Source: Clostridia bacterium
GTDB taxonomy: Bacteria; Bacillota; Clostridia; Oscillospirales; SIG627
DNA length: 64,000 bases
Assembly (NCBI GenBank): GCA_017517325.1
Contig: JAFWZW010000003.1
Coordinates: 20,953 to 84,952, forward strand
Direction of reading: 5' to 3'
The notes under the pieces were generated by a model that saw nothing but the letters and a program-made list of their open reading frames with translations, was not told the DNA's origin and ran no database searches. Every line of letters begins with the position of its first letter. The stretch's first letter is position 1. Positions 1-5,967 of the stretch are shown piece by piece. A program made the position numbers and the translations under genes.

Positions 1-790
1 CGCTGTGGCCAATGGCAAGAAACAACGCCGAGCAAGGTACTGTTTCCGCTCCGGCAGGAAACGCTACCTCGGCACCGACCACGCGCCCCTCCTTGATCAC
101 GGGGCGTAAAAAGCGGCTCTCAAAATATATCTTTCCCCCAAGGCGCAGAATCTCTTCCCGAATGCCTCGCACGGCAATGCGAAGCTTATCCGTACCCACG
201 TGGGGCTTGTTTTGGTGCAGGATCTGATCCGGTGCACCGGCTTTCACCAGCTCCTCAAGAACAAAACGACCACGGTAATTTTTATCCTTTAAAAGGGTGT
301 TGAGCTTTCCATCGGAAAAGGTACCTGCGCCCCCTTCCCCAAACTGCACGTTGGATTCAGGGTCCAACGTTCCCTCTGAAAAGAAGGTGTCAACGTCAAG
401 GGCACGTTCTTCCACAGGTTTGCCACGCTCGATCACAACGGGGCAAAGGCCCGCACGTGCAAGGACAAGGGCGGCAAACATACCGGCAGGACCGAAGCCA
501 ACCACAAACGGTGCTTCTTTCGGTGCATTCGGCTTTGGGATCCGATAGTGATATTCATCGGTGATCCTCGTACACTTCACAGAGGGCTTGGCACGGCACT
601 TTTCGTCTAACGTAACGTCTACGGTATAGGTATAGGAGATCCTTCCCTTTCTGGCATCCAGCGAGGAACGGTACAGTTTCCATTTCCGAATCTCTCGCTC
701 TGCCACGCGCAGTTCTTTAGCCGCCTTTTTCTGTAGCAACGAATGCGGCTCGCCGGGCAAAAGATGAAGCCCGTTGATGCGGTAAAGCAT
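1..790 (-). CDS. FAD-dependent dehydrogenase (COG2509-like), C-terminus beyond window
   Basis: The reading frame starts at the ATG at 790 (minus) and is still open at base 1, so about 263 N-terminal residues are visible. After a ~90-residue N-terminal domain comes a Rossmann dinucleotide-binding motif, VVGFGPAGMFAALVLARAG, then an acidic residue in VIERG. The segment FGEGGAGTFSDGKLNT that follows is characteristic of uncharacterised FAD-dependent dehydrogenases found widely in Firmicutes. The visible part ends near LAIGHS, also typical of the family. A Shine-Dalgarno AAGGAGG lies just upstream. It is divergent from tRNA-Leu. The substrate is unknown. Family assignment is confident, physiological role is not. 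Confidence 0.9.
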   Translation of the reverse strand, partial: MLYRINGLHLLPGEPHSLLQKKAAKELRVAEREIRKWKLYRSSLDARKGRISYTYTVDVTLDEKCRAKPSVKCTRITDEYHYRIPKPNAPKEAPFVVGFGPAGMFAALVLARAGLCPVVIERGKPVEERALDVDTFFSEGTLDPESNVQFGEGGAGTFSDGKLNTLLKDKNYRGRFVLEELVKAGAPDQILHQNKPHVGTDKLRIAVRGIREEILRLGGKIYFESRFLRPVIKEGRVVGAEVAFPAGAETVPCSALFLAIGHS

Positions 791-805
791 AGGATCGGAT
801 CCTCC

Positions 806-834
806 TTGACAAAACTTGAAAAATCATATAAAAT
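806..834 (+). promoter_or_regulatory. Sigma-A promoter of tRNA-Leu
   Basis: TTGACA (806-811) and TAAAAT (829-834) are separated by 17 bp and end 10 bp before the tRNA 5' end. Confidence 0.75.
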
Positions 835-844
835 AAAATACAAT

Positions 845-928
845 GCGGGTGTGGCGGAATTGGCAGACGCGCCAGATTTAGGTTCTGGTGTCACCGGCGT
901 GCAGGTTCAAGTCCTGTCACCCGCACCA
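845..928 (+). tRNA. tRNA-Leu (anticodon UAG)
   Basis: The acceptor stem GCGGGTG (845-851) pairs with CACCCGC (918-924), followed by discriminator A and an encoded CCA (926-928). The anticodon stem CCAGA/TCTGG encloses the loop TTTAGGT, giving anticodon TAG, which reads CUA and other CUN leucine codons. A long variable arm, as expected for class II tRNA-Leu, precedes the T-arm GGTTCAAGTCC. It is a single gene with its own promoter and terminator. Confidence 0.96.
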
Positions 929-970
929 AAAGAAAGAGTAGTGCCTTTAGGTGCTGCTCTTTCTTTTATT
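928..970 (+). terminator. Intrinsic terminator of tRNA-Leu
   Basis: The arms AAAGAAAGAGTAGTGCC and GGTGCTGCTCTTTCTTT pair around a short loop and run into a T-rich tract. One G-T type mismatch is present in the stem. Confidence 0.8.
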
Positions 971-1124
971 ACGACGGTAGGACTTGAACCTCAAGGAGGC
1001 CGACGGCAAAGCATCAAATAGTCCGGGGGACTATTTGATCGACGGCGGGTACGCAGAAAAGCCGACAGGCTTTTTAAGTACGGCGCATTGCAATGCAAGG
1101 CGCGTCCTGTCACCCGCACCAAAA
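971..1124 (+). repeat. tRNA-adjacent repeat element with duplicated tRNA 3' end
   Basis: The segment is flanked by pieces of the upstream tRNA-Leu. At its left end, 979-991 is an exact 13-bp inverted copy of the T-arm sequence at 903-915. At its right end, 1104-1124 is an exact 21-bp direct copy of 911-931, the tRNA 3' end including CCA. Inside is a perfect palindrome, ATCAAATAGTCC and its complement around 1015-1037, and a GCGGGTA near 1046 that could pair with the duplicated CACCCGC in a tRNA-like acceptor fold. There is no credible ORF. It looks like a small non-coding element or the scar of insertion at a tRNA 3' end. Function is unknown. Confidence 0.7.
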
Positions 1125-1154
1125 ATCCTTGTTCTTATGAACAAGGATTTTTTT
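1121..1154 (+). terminator. Strong stem-loop terminator after the tRNA-adjacent element
   Basis: A perfect 12-bp stem, AAATCCTTGTTC paired with GAACAAGGATTT, with a 4-nt loop and a following T run. It directly follows the duplicated tRNA 3' end, so the element resembles a transcription unit ending in CCA plus terminator. Confidence 0.75.
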
Positions 1155-1363
1155 CAAGCCGATAGGCTTAGTATACCATCACGCTTTAGCGTGTATATCA
1201 TTGCCGCACTCATGCGGCGTATATCATCGCACCGTAGGTGGGTATGCTTCTATCGGCTTGATGAAATACAGCGGCTCAGCCACTGATGATATGCAAAACT
1301 CGTTTTGATGATATACAAGGCTTCGCCTTGATGCTTAAATCAAAATGCCGAAATCGGTATTTT
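1155..1363. repeat. Array of short palindromes joined by TATATCAT/GATGATAT linkers
   Basis: Six small hairpins follow each other: CACGCTTTAGCGTG, GCCGCACTCATGCGGC, CACCGTAGGTG, CAGCGGCTCAGCCACTG, AAAACTCGTTTT and AAGGCTTCGCCTT. They are separated by near-identical linkers (GTATATCAT twice, then GATGATAT twice). The first three are enclosed by an 11-bp inverted repeat, CAAGCCGATAG (1155-1165) and CTATCGGCTTG (1250-1260). A longer AT-rich hairpin at 1340-1363 closes the array. The stems differ from each other while the linkers are conserved, the reverse of a CRISPR. The stretch 1364-1464 shows nothing further. Confidence 0.7.
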
Positions 1364-1464
1364 GTACGACAAATTCGAAAGTTCATACAAATTAGCATAA
1401 CAAAATAAATCCTTTGTGTCAAGTTGAAAGGGCGCACGATTTTCACCGAAAACCGCTTTTTATA

Positions 1465-1493
1465 TTGATTTTTACTTTAAAAAATGATATACT
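1465..1493 (+). promoter_or_regulatory. Promoter of the GDPD-like gene
   Basis: TTGATT (1465-1470) and TATACT (1488-1493) with a 17-bp spacer, about 30 bp before the start codon. Confidence 0.65.
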
Positions 1494-1524
1494 CAATTCA
1501 ACAAAAAACAAGAAGGTGACGTAT

Positions 1525-2229
1525 ATGCGATTGATCGCACACGCTTGCGGACCCACGATCTACCCATCCAATTCTATTCTCTCTGCCAGAGAGGCTCTGA
1601 AAAGCGGAGCAGAGATGGTCGAACTGGATCTGCAGTTTACCTCCGACAAAAAGCTTGCCGTATTTCACGATGCGGACCTGATGAAAAAATTCGGTGATCC
1701 CCGAAAATGCTGTGAGGTAACGGCAAATGAATTTCTGGCAATGCGCCGCAGAGTGGATATTGCTTGCCCATCACACCTCTTGGAGCATTTCTTTGAATGC
1801 GGCATTTCTCCGATCCTTCTGCATTTTGATCAAACCACGTTAGAGGCGACCTTGGAGCTGGTAGAAGAGTATCACTATCTTGATCGCGTGTGTTTCGGTG
1901 TGACGCAGGTTTGTAGCCTTTTGCAGATCAAGAAACGCTTCCCCCAAGCCCGTGTGCTTGGATTTATCCACGAACCTGAAAGCATTGATGAATTTGCGAA
2001 AAACGGAGTGGATTTTATCCGCTTATGGGAACGCTGGATGATCCCTGAAAACATAGAGCGGGTGAAAAGAAGCGGAGCGGAGCTTTGGGTCATGACAGGC
2101 GGACCCGGAACCGATTACCCCGTAGGGCGCCCTGACCGTGCAGGTCTTTTAAGGGTTGCGGCGATGGAGCCTGACGGGCTTTTGGTCAACGATATTCCTT
2201 TTGTAAAATCAGTATTGGCAGAGAGATGA
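1525..2229 (+). CDS. Divergent glycerophosphodiester phosphodiesterase-like protein
   Basis: A 234-residue TIM-barrel protein of the GDPD family, without signal peptide. GDPDs cleave glycerophosphodiesters to glycerol 3-phosphate and an alcohol. The start at 1525 is chosen because AGAAGGTGA precedes it; an upstream ATG at 1414 has no such site. The metal-binding EMVELDL segment and the general-acid HDADL are present. Other conserved positions are changed: the usual HRG reads HACG, PENT reads PSNS, and the later metal-binding glutamate of the LIEIK strand is replaced in LLHFD. Activity may therefore be altered or lost. The intact paralogue lies at 40592-41404. The gene stands alone between its own promoter and a terminator. 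Confidence 0.75.
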   Translation: MRLIAHACGPTIYPSNSILSAREALKSGAEMVELDLQFTSDKKLAVFHDADLMKKFGDPRKCCEVTANEFLAMRRRVDIACPSHLLEHFFECGISPILLHFDQTTLEATLELVEEYHYLDRVCFGVTQVCSLLQIKKRFPQARVLGFIHEPESIDEFAKNGVDFIRLWERWMIPENIERVKRSGAELWVMTGGPGTDYPVGRPDRAGLLRVAAMEPDGLLVNDIPFVKSVLAER

Positions 2230-2234
2230 AAGAA

Positions 2235-2270
2235 AAGATCCCAAGACGGAACGTTCTTGGGATCTTATTT
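2235..2270. terminator. Bidirectional terminator
   Basis: AAGATCCCAAGA (2235-2246) pairs with TCTTGGGATCTT (2255-2266), with a T-rich tail on the plus strand. It lies between two convergent genes. Confidence 0.7.
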
Positions 2271-2822
2271 TACACTTGCTGCAACTCTTTGCCCTGCGGG
2301 ATAATCCTGCAGACGGCCGACGTACACCGATTCCACACCGGGAAACTTCAGAAAATCGCAGGGATGAGGAATATCGGGCAGGGACTCGGCGCCTTCGATC
2401 TGAAATTCCAAAAACAGCGCTTTGATGAACTCGGAGCAATAAAACTTATTATCCGAAGCTCTGTTGTGCTGGAACGCCGCCAAGCAAAGACCTACGAAGT
2501 TGTAGCCGTAATTATCCTTGTTAGCATACATTTCTTCCAGAAAGTTTTCAAGCCTTTCATACTGCTCGTCTGTAACGGAAAGCTTTAATACCTGACACTT
2601 GGTTTTGGGAAAACGGTAAAAGGTTCCTTTCCAGATATATTCCTTTACAAAGCCCCCCCAGAAGGGGTTATAGGGATGCCTTCTTCCAAAGGAAAACATC
2701 GGATCAAGAGAAGAAGAAAGAGAGATGGAGATGTGATTGAATTGTTGCCCGGTAACCGCTTTAATGGCACGGGAAAGATTGGAGCTGGTTTGAGTCAGCA
2801 CCAAATAGATCTCTTTTTCCAC
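2265..2822 (-). CDS. Permuted papain-like (YiiX/NlpC-P60-type) hypothetical protein
   Basis: The start is GTG at 2822, chosen because AGGAGGTG lies 5 bp upstream; this gives 185 residues. A histidine in FNHISISL near the N-terminus and a cysteine in FYCSEFIKALF near the C-terminus match the His-then-Cys order of circularly permuted NlpC/P60 (YiiX/YaeF-like) enzymes, which act on amide or ester bonds in lipids or peptides. No signal peptide or membrane segment is seen. It has its own promoter and a shared terminator. The family call rests on the two motifs and the length, and the substrate is unknown. Confidence 0.6.
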   Translation of the reverse strand: MEKEIYLVLTQTSSNLSRAIKAVTGQQFNHISISLSSSLDPMFSFGRRHPYNPFWGGFVKEYIWKGTFYRFPKTKCQVLKLSVTDEQYERLENFLEEMYANKDNYGYNFVGLCLAAFQHNRASDNKFYCSEFIKALFLEFQIEGAESLPDIPHPCDFLKFPGVESVYVGRLQDYPAGQRVAASVK

Positions 2823-2856
2823 GAAGACACCTCCTATCTTTATCGTCAACTCCCAT

Positions 2857-2885
2857 AGTATACTATTTTCTTTGGAATCAGTCAA
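2857..2885 (-). promoter_or_regulatory. Promoter of the YiiX-like gene
   Basis: On the minus strand, TTGACT (2885-2880) and TATACT (2862-2857) with a 17-bp spacer. Confidence 0.75.
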
Positions 2886-2907
2886 GAAAAAAGCTCGGAA
2901 TTTAATA

Positions 2908-2936
2908 TTGTAATTTTTATCCTATTTGGGTATAAT
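2908..2936 (+). promoter_or_regulatory. Promoter of mnmM
   Basis: TTGTAA (2908-2913) and a perfect TATAAT (2931-2936) with a 17-bp spacer. Confidence 0.7.
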
Positions 2937-2965
2937 GGTAAAAATAAAAGAAATGAGGGCACAAA

Positions 2966-3532
2966 TTGGACTACGCCTTTAACGCTTTGGGGCTATCCCA
3001 CAAATTTATGTCAGAACGGATCAAGCCCGGTTCGGTTTGCATTGACGGTACCGCAGGCAGAGGCCGAGATACCCTTTTCTTATCCAGACTGGTGGGAGAA
3101 AACGGAAGGGTCATCGCCTTTGACATACAGGAGGAAGCGGTGGAAAGCACCCGTGCGCTCCTTTCTGAAAACGACGCAAAAAACGCCGAAGTTCATCTTT
3201 GCTGTCACAGCAAGATGGATGAATTTGCCAATGCCGAAAGCATTGACGGTATTATGTTCAATTTCGGTTGGCTCCCCGGCGGTGATCACAAGGCCTTTTC
3301 CAAGGGTGAAACCTCCGTTGCGGCCATAAAAAAAGGACTAAGCCTTTTAAAGCCCGGTGGCGTTATGACCCTTTGTCTCTATTACGGCAAGGAGAACGGA
3401 ACGGAAGAGAGGGACACCGTTCTCAACCATTTGAAGGAGATTGATTCCAAGGCATACAGTGTTTTCCTGGGGAATTTTATCAACCGAACCTCCTGCCCGC
3501 CCATGATCGTTCTCATTGAAAAGCACCCTTGA
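2966..3532 (+). CDS. mnmM: Class I SAM methyltransferase, YtqB/MnmM type
   Basis: A 188-residue protein that should transfer the methyl group in the last step of mnm5(s2)U34 synthesis at the tRNA wobble position, as shown for YtqB/MnmM of Gram-positives. The SAM-binding motif I reads CIDGTAGRGRDTLFL. The family signatures MFNFGWLPGGDH and the C-terminal NRTSCPPMIVLIEK are both present. The start is TTG at 2966, preceded by GAGGG at a good distance; no ATG fits the N-terminus. It is monocistronic and followed closely by the nitroreductase promoter. The function is inferred from close motif agreement with the family. Confidence 0.85.
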   Translation: MDYAFNALGLSHKFMSERIKPGSVCIDGTAGRGRDTLFLSRLVGENGRVIAFDIQEEAVESTRALLSENDAKNAEVHLCCHSKMDEFANAESIDGIMFNFGWLPGGDHKAFSKGETSVAAIKKGLSLLKPGGVMTLCLYYGKENGTEERDTVLNHLKEIDSKAYSVFLGNFINRTSCPPMIVLIEKHP

Positions 3533-3557
3533 TCATATAAGAGTTTTCAGTTTTTTC

Positions 3558-3586
3558 TTGACAAAAAACACCGTAGGAATCATAAT
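3558..3586 (+). promoter_or_regulatory. Promoter of the nitroreductase gene
   Basis: A perfect TTGACA (3558-3563), 17 bp, then CATAAT (3581-3586). Confidence 0.75.
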
Positions 3587-3601
3587 AAGAAAGAGGTACA
3601 C

Positions 3602-4171
3602 ATGAACGTAAGTGACAGCATTTTAAAACGCCGTTCCATTCGGAAGTTTCAAAGCATCCCGGTTGCCAAAGAGGTACTTGAAAAATTGGTTTCTCTGGGC
3701 AGGCTTTATGCTTCTGCCGCCAATGCACAGCCCGTGCGTTTTGCCATCGTAAACAAAAAAGAAAACTGCGATGTTGTATTTGAAAATCTGAATTGGGCTA
3801 TGTTTTTACCTGATTTCACCATTGAAGAAAAGAGCCGCCCCACCGCCTATATTTTGCTTTTGAGCGAAAAAGAAAAGAGTTCCTTTTTTGAGTTTGATGC
3901 AGGAGCAGCCGCAACCACCGTTATGCTTGCTGCAGAGGAGGAAGGTCTTTCTTCCTGTTGTCTGAAGATCCCGCGGCAGGATGAAATGAAAAAAGTCTTA
4001 GGCCTTGAAGGATACGTTCCCGTTTACGCCATTGCACTTGGCCAAGGGGCGATCCAAAGCACCGTTATTCCTCGCGAAGAAAGCCAGAAATACAGCGTGG
4101 ATCCTCAGGGCAATTTTATCGTTCCAAAATTCAGAACAGAAGAAGTTTTGATCTGGTCTGATTGTAAATAA
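3602..4171 (+). CDS. Nitroreductase-family FMN oxidoreductase
   Basis: A 189-residue protein. The N-terminal RRSIRKF is the FMN-phosphate-binding signature of the family, and the central GAAATTVMLAAEEEGL is the dimer-interface helix common to these flavoproteins. They reduce nitro compounds, quinones or other electron acceptors with NAD(P)H. AAAGAGG lies upstream of the ATG. The next gene (YhcH-like) begins 21 bp downstream with its own Shine-Dalgarno site and no terminator between, so the two are probably co-transcribed. The physiological substrate cannot be read from the sequence. Confidence 0.85.
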   Translation: MNVSDSILKRRSIRKFQSIPVAKEVLEKLVSLGRLYASAANAQPVRFAIVNKKENCDVVFENLNWAMFLPDFTIEEKSRPTAYILLLSEKEKSSFFEFDAGAAATTVMLAAEEEGLSSCCLKIPRQDEMKKVLGLEGYVPVYAIALGQGAIQSTVIPREESQKYSVDPQGNFIVPKFRTEEVLIWSDCK

Positions 4172-4192
4172 AAAAACAAGGAGATAAACAAA

Positions 4193-4651
4193 ATGATTCT
4201 TGACCGTCTTGAAAATGCAAAGTTCTATCTTGGTATCCACCCGGGTATCGATGCCATTTTGAAAAAAGCAATGGAGACCACTCCTGAAAACTTCCCTTCG
4301 GAAAAGGTCTTTCTGGATGGTAAAAAGATCTTTATTAACCCCGGCAACTACGAGACTCACGCAGCAGAGGGCGCTTCCTTTGAGGCACACAGAGTATACG
4401 CTGACGTAATGTGCATGATCGAGGGTGAGGAGACCATCTACGTTAAGAACACCGATGCTCTTTCCCAGATCACCACGGAATACAACGCAGAAAAGGATTG
4501 CCTTCTGGCAAAGCTGGATGCTGATAATACCCCCGTTCGTCTGACTGCAGGCTCCTTCTGTATTCTCTTCCCTCAGGATGCGCATGCTCCCGGCTGCCAC
4601 GCTGAAGGCCCCTGCAAGGTAAAGAAGCTGATCGGTAAAGTTCAATTATAA
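4193..4651 (+). CDS. YhcH/YjgK/YiaL family protein
   Basis: A 152-residue double-stranded beta-helix protein. Family marks are FEAHRVYADV and FPQDAHAPGC, whose His and acidic residues are the likely metal or sugar site, and the C-terminal VKKLIGKV. Relatives include EbgC, the small subunit of the evolved beta-galactosidase, and YiaL; they are linked to sugar acid or sialic acid use, though the reaction is often unproven. AAGGAGAT lies 7 bp before the ATG. It is second in a probable two-gene unit with the nitroreductase and is followed by a terminator. Family is sure, function is not. Confidence 0.9.
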   Translation: MILDRLENAKFYLGIHPGIDAILKKAMETTPENFPSEKVFLDGKKIFINPGNYETHAAEGASFEAHRVYADVMCMIEGEETIYVKNTDALSQITTEYNAEKDCLLAKLDADNTPVRLTAGSFCILFPQDAHAPGCHAEGPCKVKKLIGKVQL

Positions 4652-4718
4652 GCAAAACATAAAAATATGAAAAAAGCGTGTTATCCTTTGCAAAGAACGA
4701 CGCAACCCCATTGAGATA

Positions 4719-4756
4719 AAAAAACAGTATAGTCAGACCGACTATACTGTTTTTTT
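4719..4756. terminator. Intrinsic terminator
   Basis: A stem of AAAAAACAGTATAGTC and its exact complement with a 5-nt loop; A and T tracts on the two sides make it usable in both directions. Confidence 0.85.
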
Positions 4757-4901
4757 GTTAAAAGCAATAAATCTCGAAACTTTTCAAAAACTACTTTATT
4801 TTTCTTCCCGATCATATCGATCATATTATAATATACTATGCCAAACAAATGTTCTGCACCGACAAGATCCTTGATCTCATAGATAAATCAAAATCACGCC
4901 T

Positions 4902-5597
4902 TTAAAACTTCACGGGGACAGGGTGATCCAGCGTCATTTCATCGGGCTTTACGATGCAGTCGTAGGCAAGGACCGTAACACCCTGTTCAGAGGCATGGCG
5001 CAGGGCTTTGCCGAAAGCGGGGTGGGTTTTGTCATTGGGTGAAAAGGAGCGCATTTCCTTCATCTGGATCACAAAGAGAACGTAGGCCTCAAAGCCCTCT
5101 TCCTTTGCCCGCATCAGTTCCTCTAAATGACGGACTCCCCTTTGGGTTGGCGCATCGGGAAAGGAGGCTTCCCCCGCTTCCTCCAGAGTAACGCCTTTCA
5201 CCTCCAAAAAGATGCGGCGGTCGCCATCCTCCACATAAAAATCAAAACGGGAGGTACCGAAAAATACTTCCCTGCGAACGATAGCGTTTGAAGAAAAGAA
5301 TTTTCCCGATCTAAAAAATTCCTCTGCGACAGCGTTGGGAGCCTGGGAATCCATATTGACGAGCAAAGGACTGCCCACTTCCCTTTTCTTCTCCACTGCC
5401 ACAAGATCATATTCGGTTTTGCGCTTTGCCCCCTCGCCCTTGGCAAGGTAAACGGTAGCACCCGGCAGGAGGAGCTCGCGGCAACGTCCCGTATTCTTCA
5501 CGTGAACCGGTTCTATTTTGCCGTCACGCTCTACCTGTGCCACGAAACGGTTGGGGCGGGATAGAAAAACGGCTTTTTCGACCTTTGAATATCGCAT
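4902..5597 (-). CDS. sfsA: DNA/RNA nuclease SfsA
   Basis: A 231-residue protein of the SfsA family, first described as a sugar fermentation stimulation factor and related to nucleases with a PD-(D/E)XK core. The N-terminal OB-like part contains FVAQVERDG and VKNTGRCRELL. The nuclease core has RFDFYVED followed by IFLEVKGVTLE, providing the D and ExK residues. The C-terminal part contains FPDAPTQRGVRHLEEL, a strong family signature. The start is the ATG at 5597, which has GAGGG upstream; an ATG at 5624 has no such site. The gene is divergent from scfA. The cellular role remains poorly defined in the family. Confidence 0.93.
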   Translation of the reverse strand: MRYSKVEKAVFLSRPNRFVAQVERDGKIEPVHVKNTGRCRELLLPGATVYLAKGEGAKRKTEYDLVAVEKKREVGSPLLVNMDSQAPNAVAEEFFRSGKFFSSNAIVRREVFFGTSRFDFYVEDGDRRIFLEVKGVTLEEAGEASFPDAPTQRGVRHLEELMRAKEEGFEAYVLFVIQMKEMRSFSPNDKTHPAFGKALRHASEQGVTVLAYDCIVKPDEMTLDHPVPVKF

Positions 5598-5697
5598 TTT
5601 ACCCTCGGTTTTCTTTTTTCTCATTGTAGCATATGGGATGATTTATTTCAAGAAAGGCTTTTTTTCAAGGAAAAAGCAGAAAAATGCGTTTCCTTCA

Positions 5698-5726
5698 TTG
5701 ACTTATGAAAAAAGCCGTGCTATAAT
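5698..5726 (+). promoter_or_regulatory. Promoter of scfA
   Basis: TTGACT (5698-5703) and TATAAT (5721-5726), 17-bp spacer, about 30 bp before the SCIFF start codon. One of the strongest promoters in the window. Confidence 0.85.
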
Positions 5727-5757
5727 AAACTCAATCTAATTGCGAAGGAGTCATACT

Positions 5758-5907
5758 ATGAAACATATCCAGACCTTGGAAACCAAAAATCTTTGCGAAA
5801 GCGCTAAAAAAGGCGGTTGCGGTGAGTGCCAGACTTCTTGCCAGTCCGCTTGCAAGACCAGCTGCGGCATTGCAAACCAGCAGTGCGAAAACAAAGAAAG
5901 CAAATAA
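5758..5907 (+). CDS. scfA: SCIFF ranthipeptide precursor (thioether-bridged peptide)
   Basis: A 49-residue peptide, the substrate of the downstream radical SAM enzyme, which installs Cys-to-residue thioether links. It begins MKHIQTLETKN, the usual SCIFF leader, and holds the conserved core GGCGECQTSCQSACKTSC. Cysteines are at 13, 21, 24, 28, 32, 36 and 43. The last six are the canonical set (six cysteines in forty-five residues); Cys13, in the leader, is additional. AAGGAGT precedes the ATG. A hairpin lies between this gene and the maturase. SCIFF is nearly universal in Clostridia; roles in cell-cell signalling have been proposed but its function is not settled. Confidence 0.95.
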   Translation: MKHIQTLETKNLCESAKKGGCGECQTSCQSACKTSCGIANQQCENKESK

Positions 5908-5917
5908 GCTTCAAAAC

Positions 5918-5947
5918 AAAAAAATGCCGCCTTGTGCGGCATTTTTT
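5918..5947 (+). terminator. Partial terminator/attenuator between scfA and scfB
   Basis: AAAAAATGCCGC and GCGGCATTTTTTT form a short GC-rich stem with a T7 tail. It ends about 20 bp before the scfB start, which has no separate promoter, so read-through would set a high precursor-to-enzyme ratio. Confidence 0.75.
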
Positions 5948-5967
5948 TCGATATAAAAGGAGTCGTT

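Noticed and set aside
984-1286. 100-aa plus-strand ORF across the tRNA-adjacent element and palindromes
   Set aside because: It reads through the duplicated tRNA 3' end, a terminator and several hairpins, and has no ribosome site. It is an accident of the repeat sequence.
1155-1363. CRISPR or transposon inverted repeats
   Set aside because: The stems differ from each other and the conserved linkers are only ~9 bp; no transposase frame is present.
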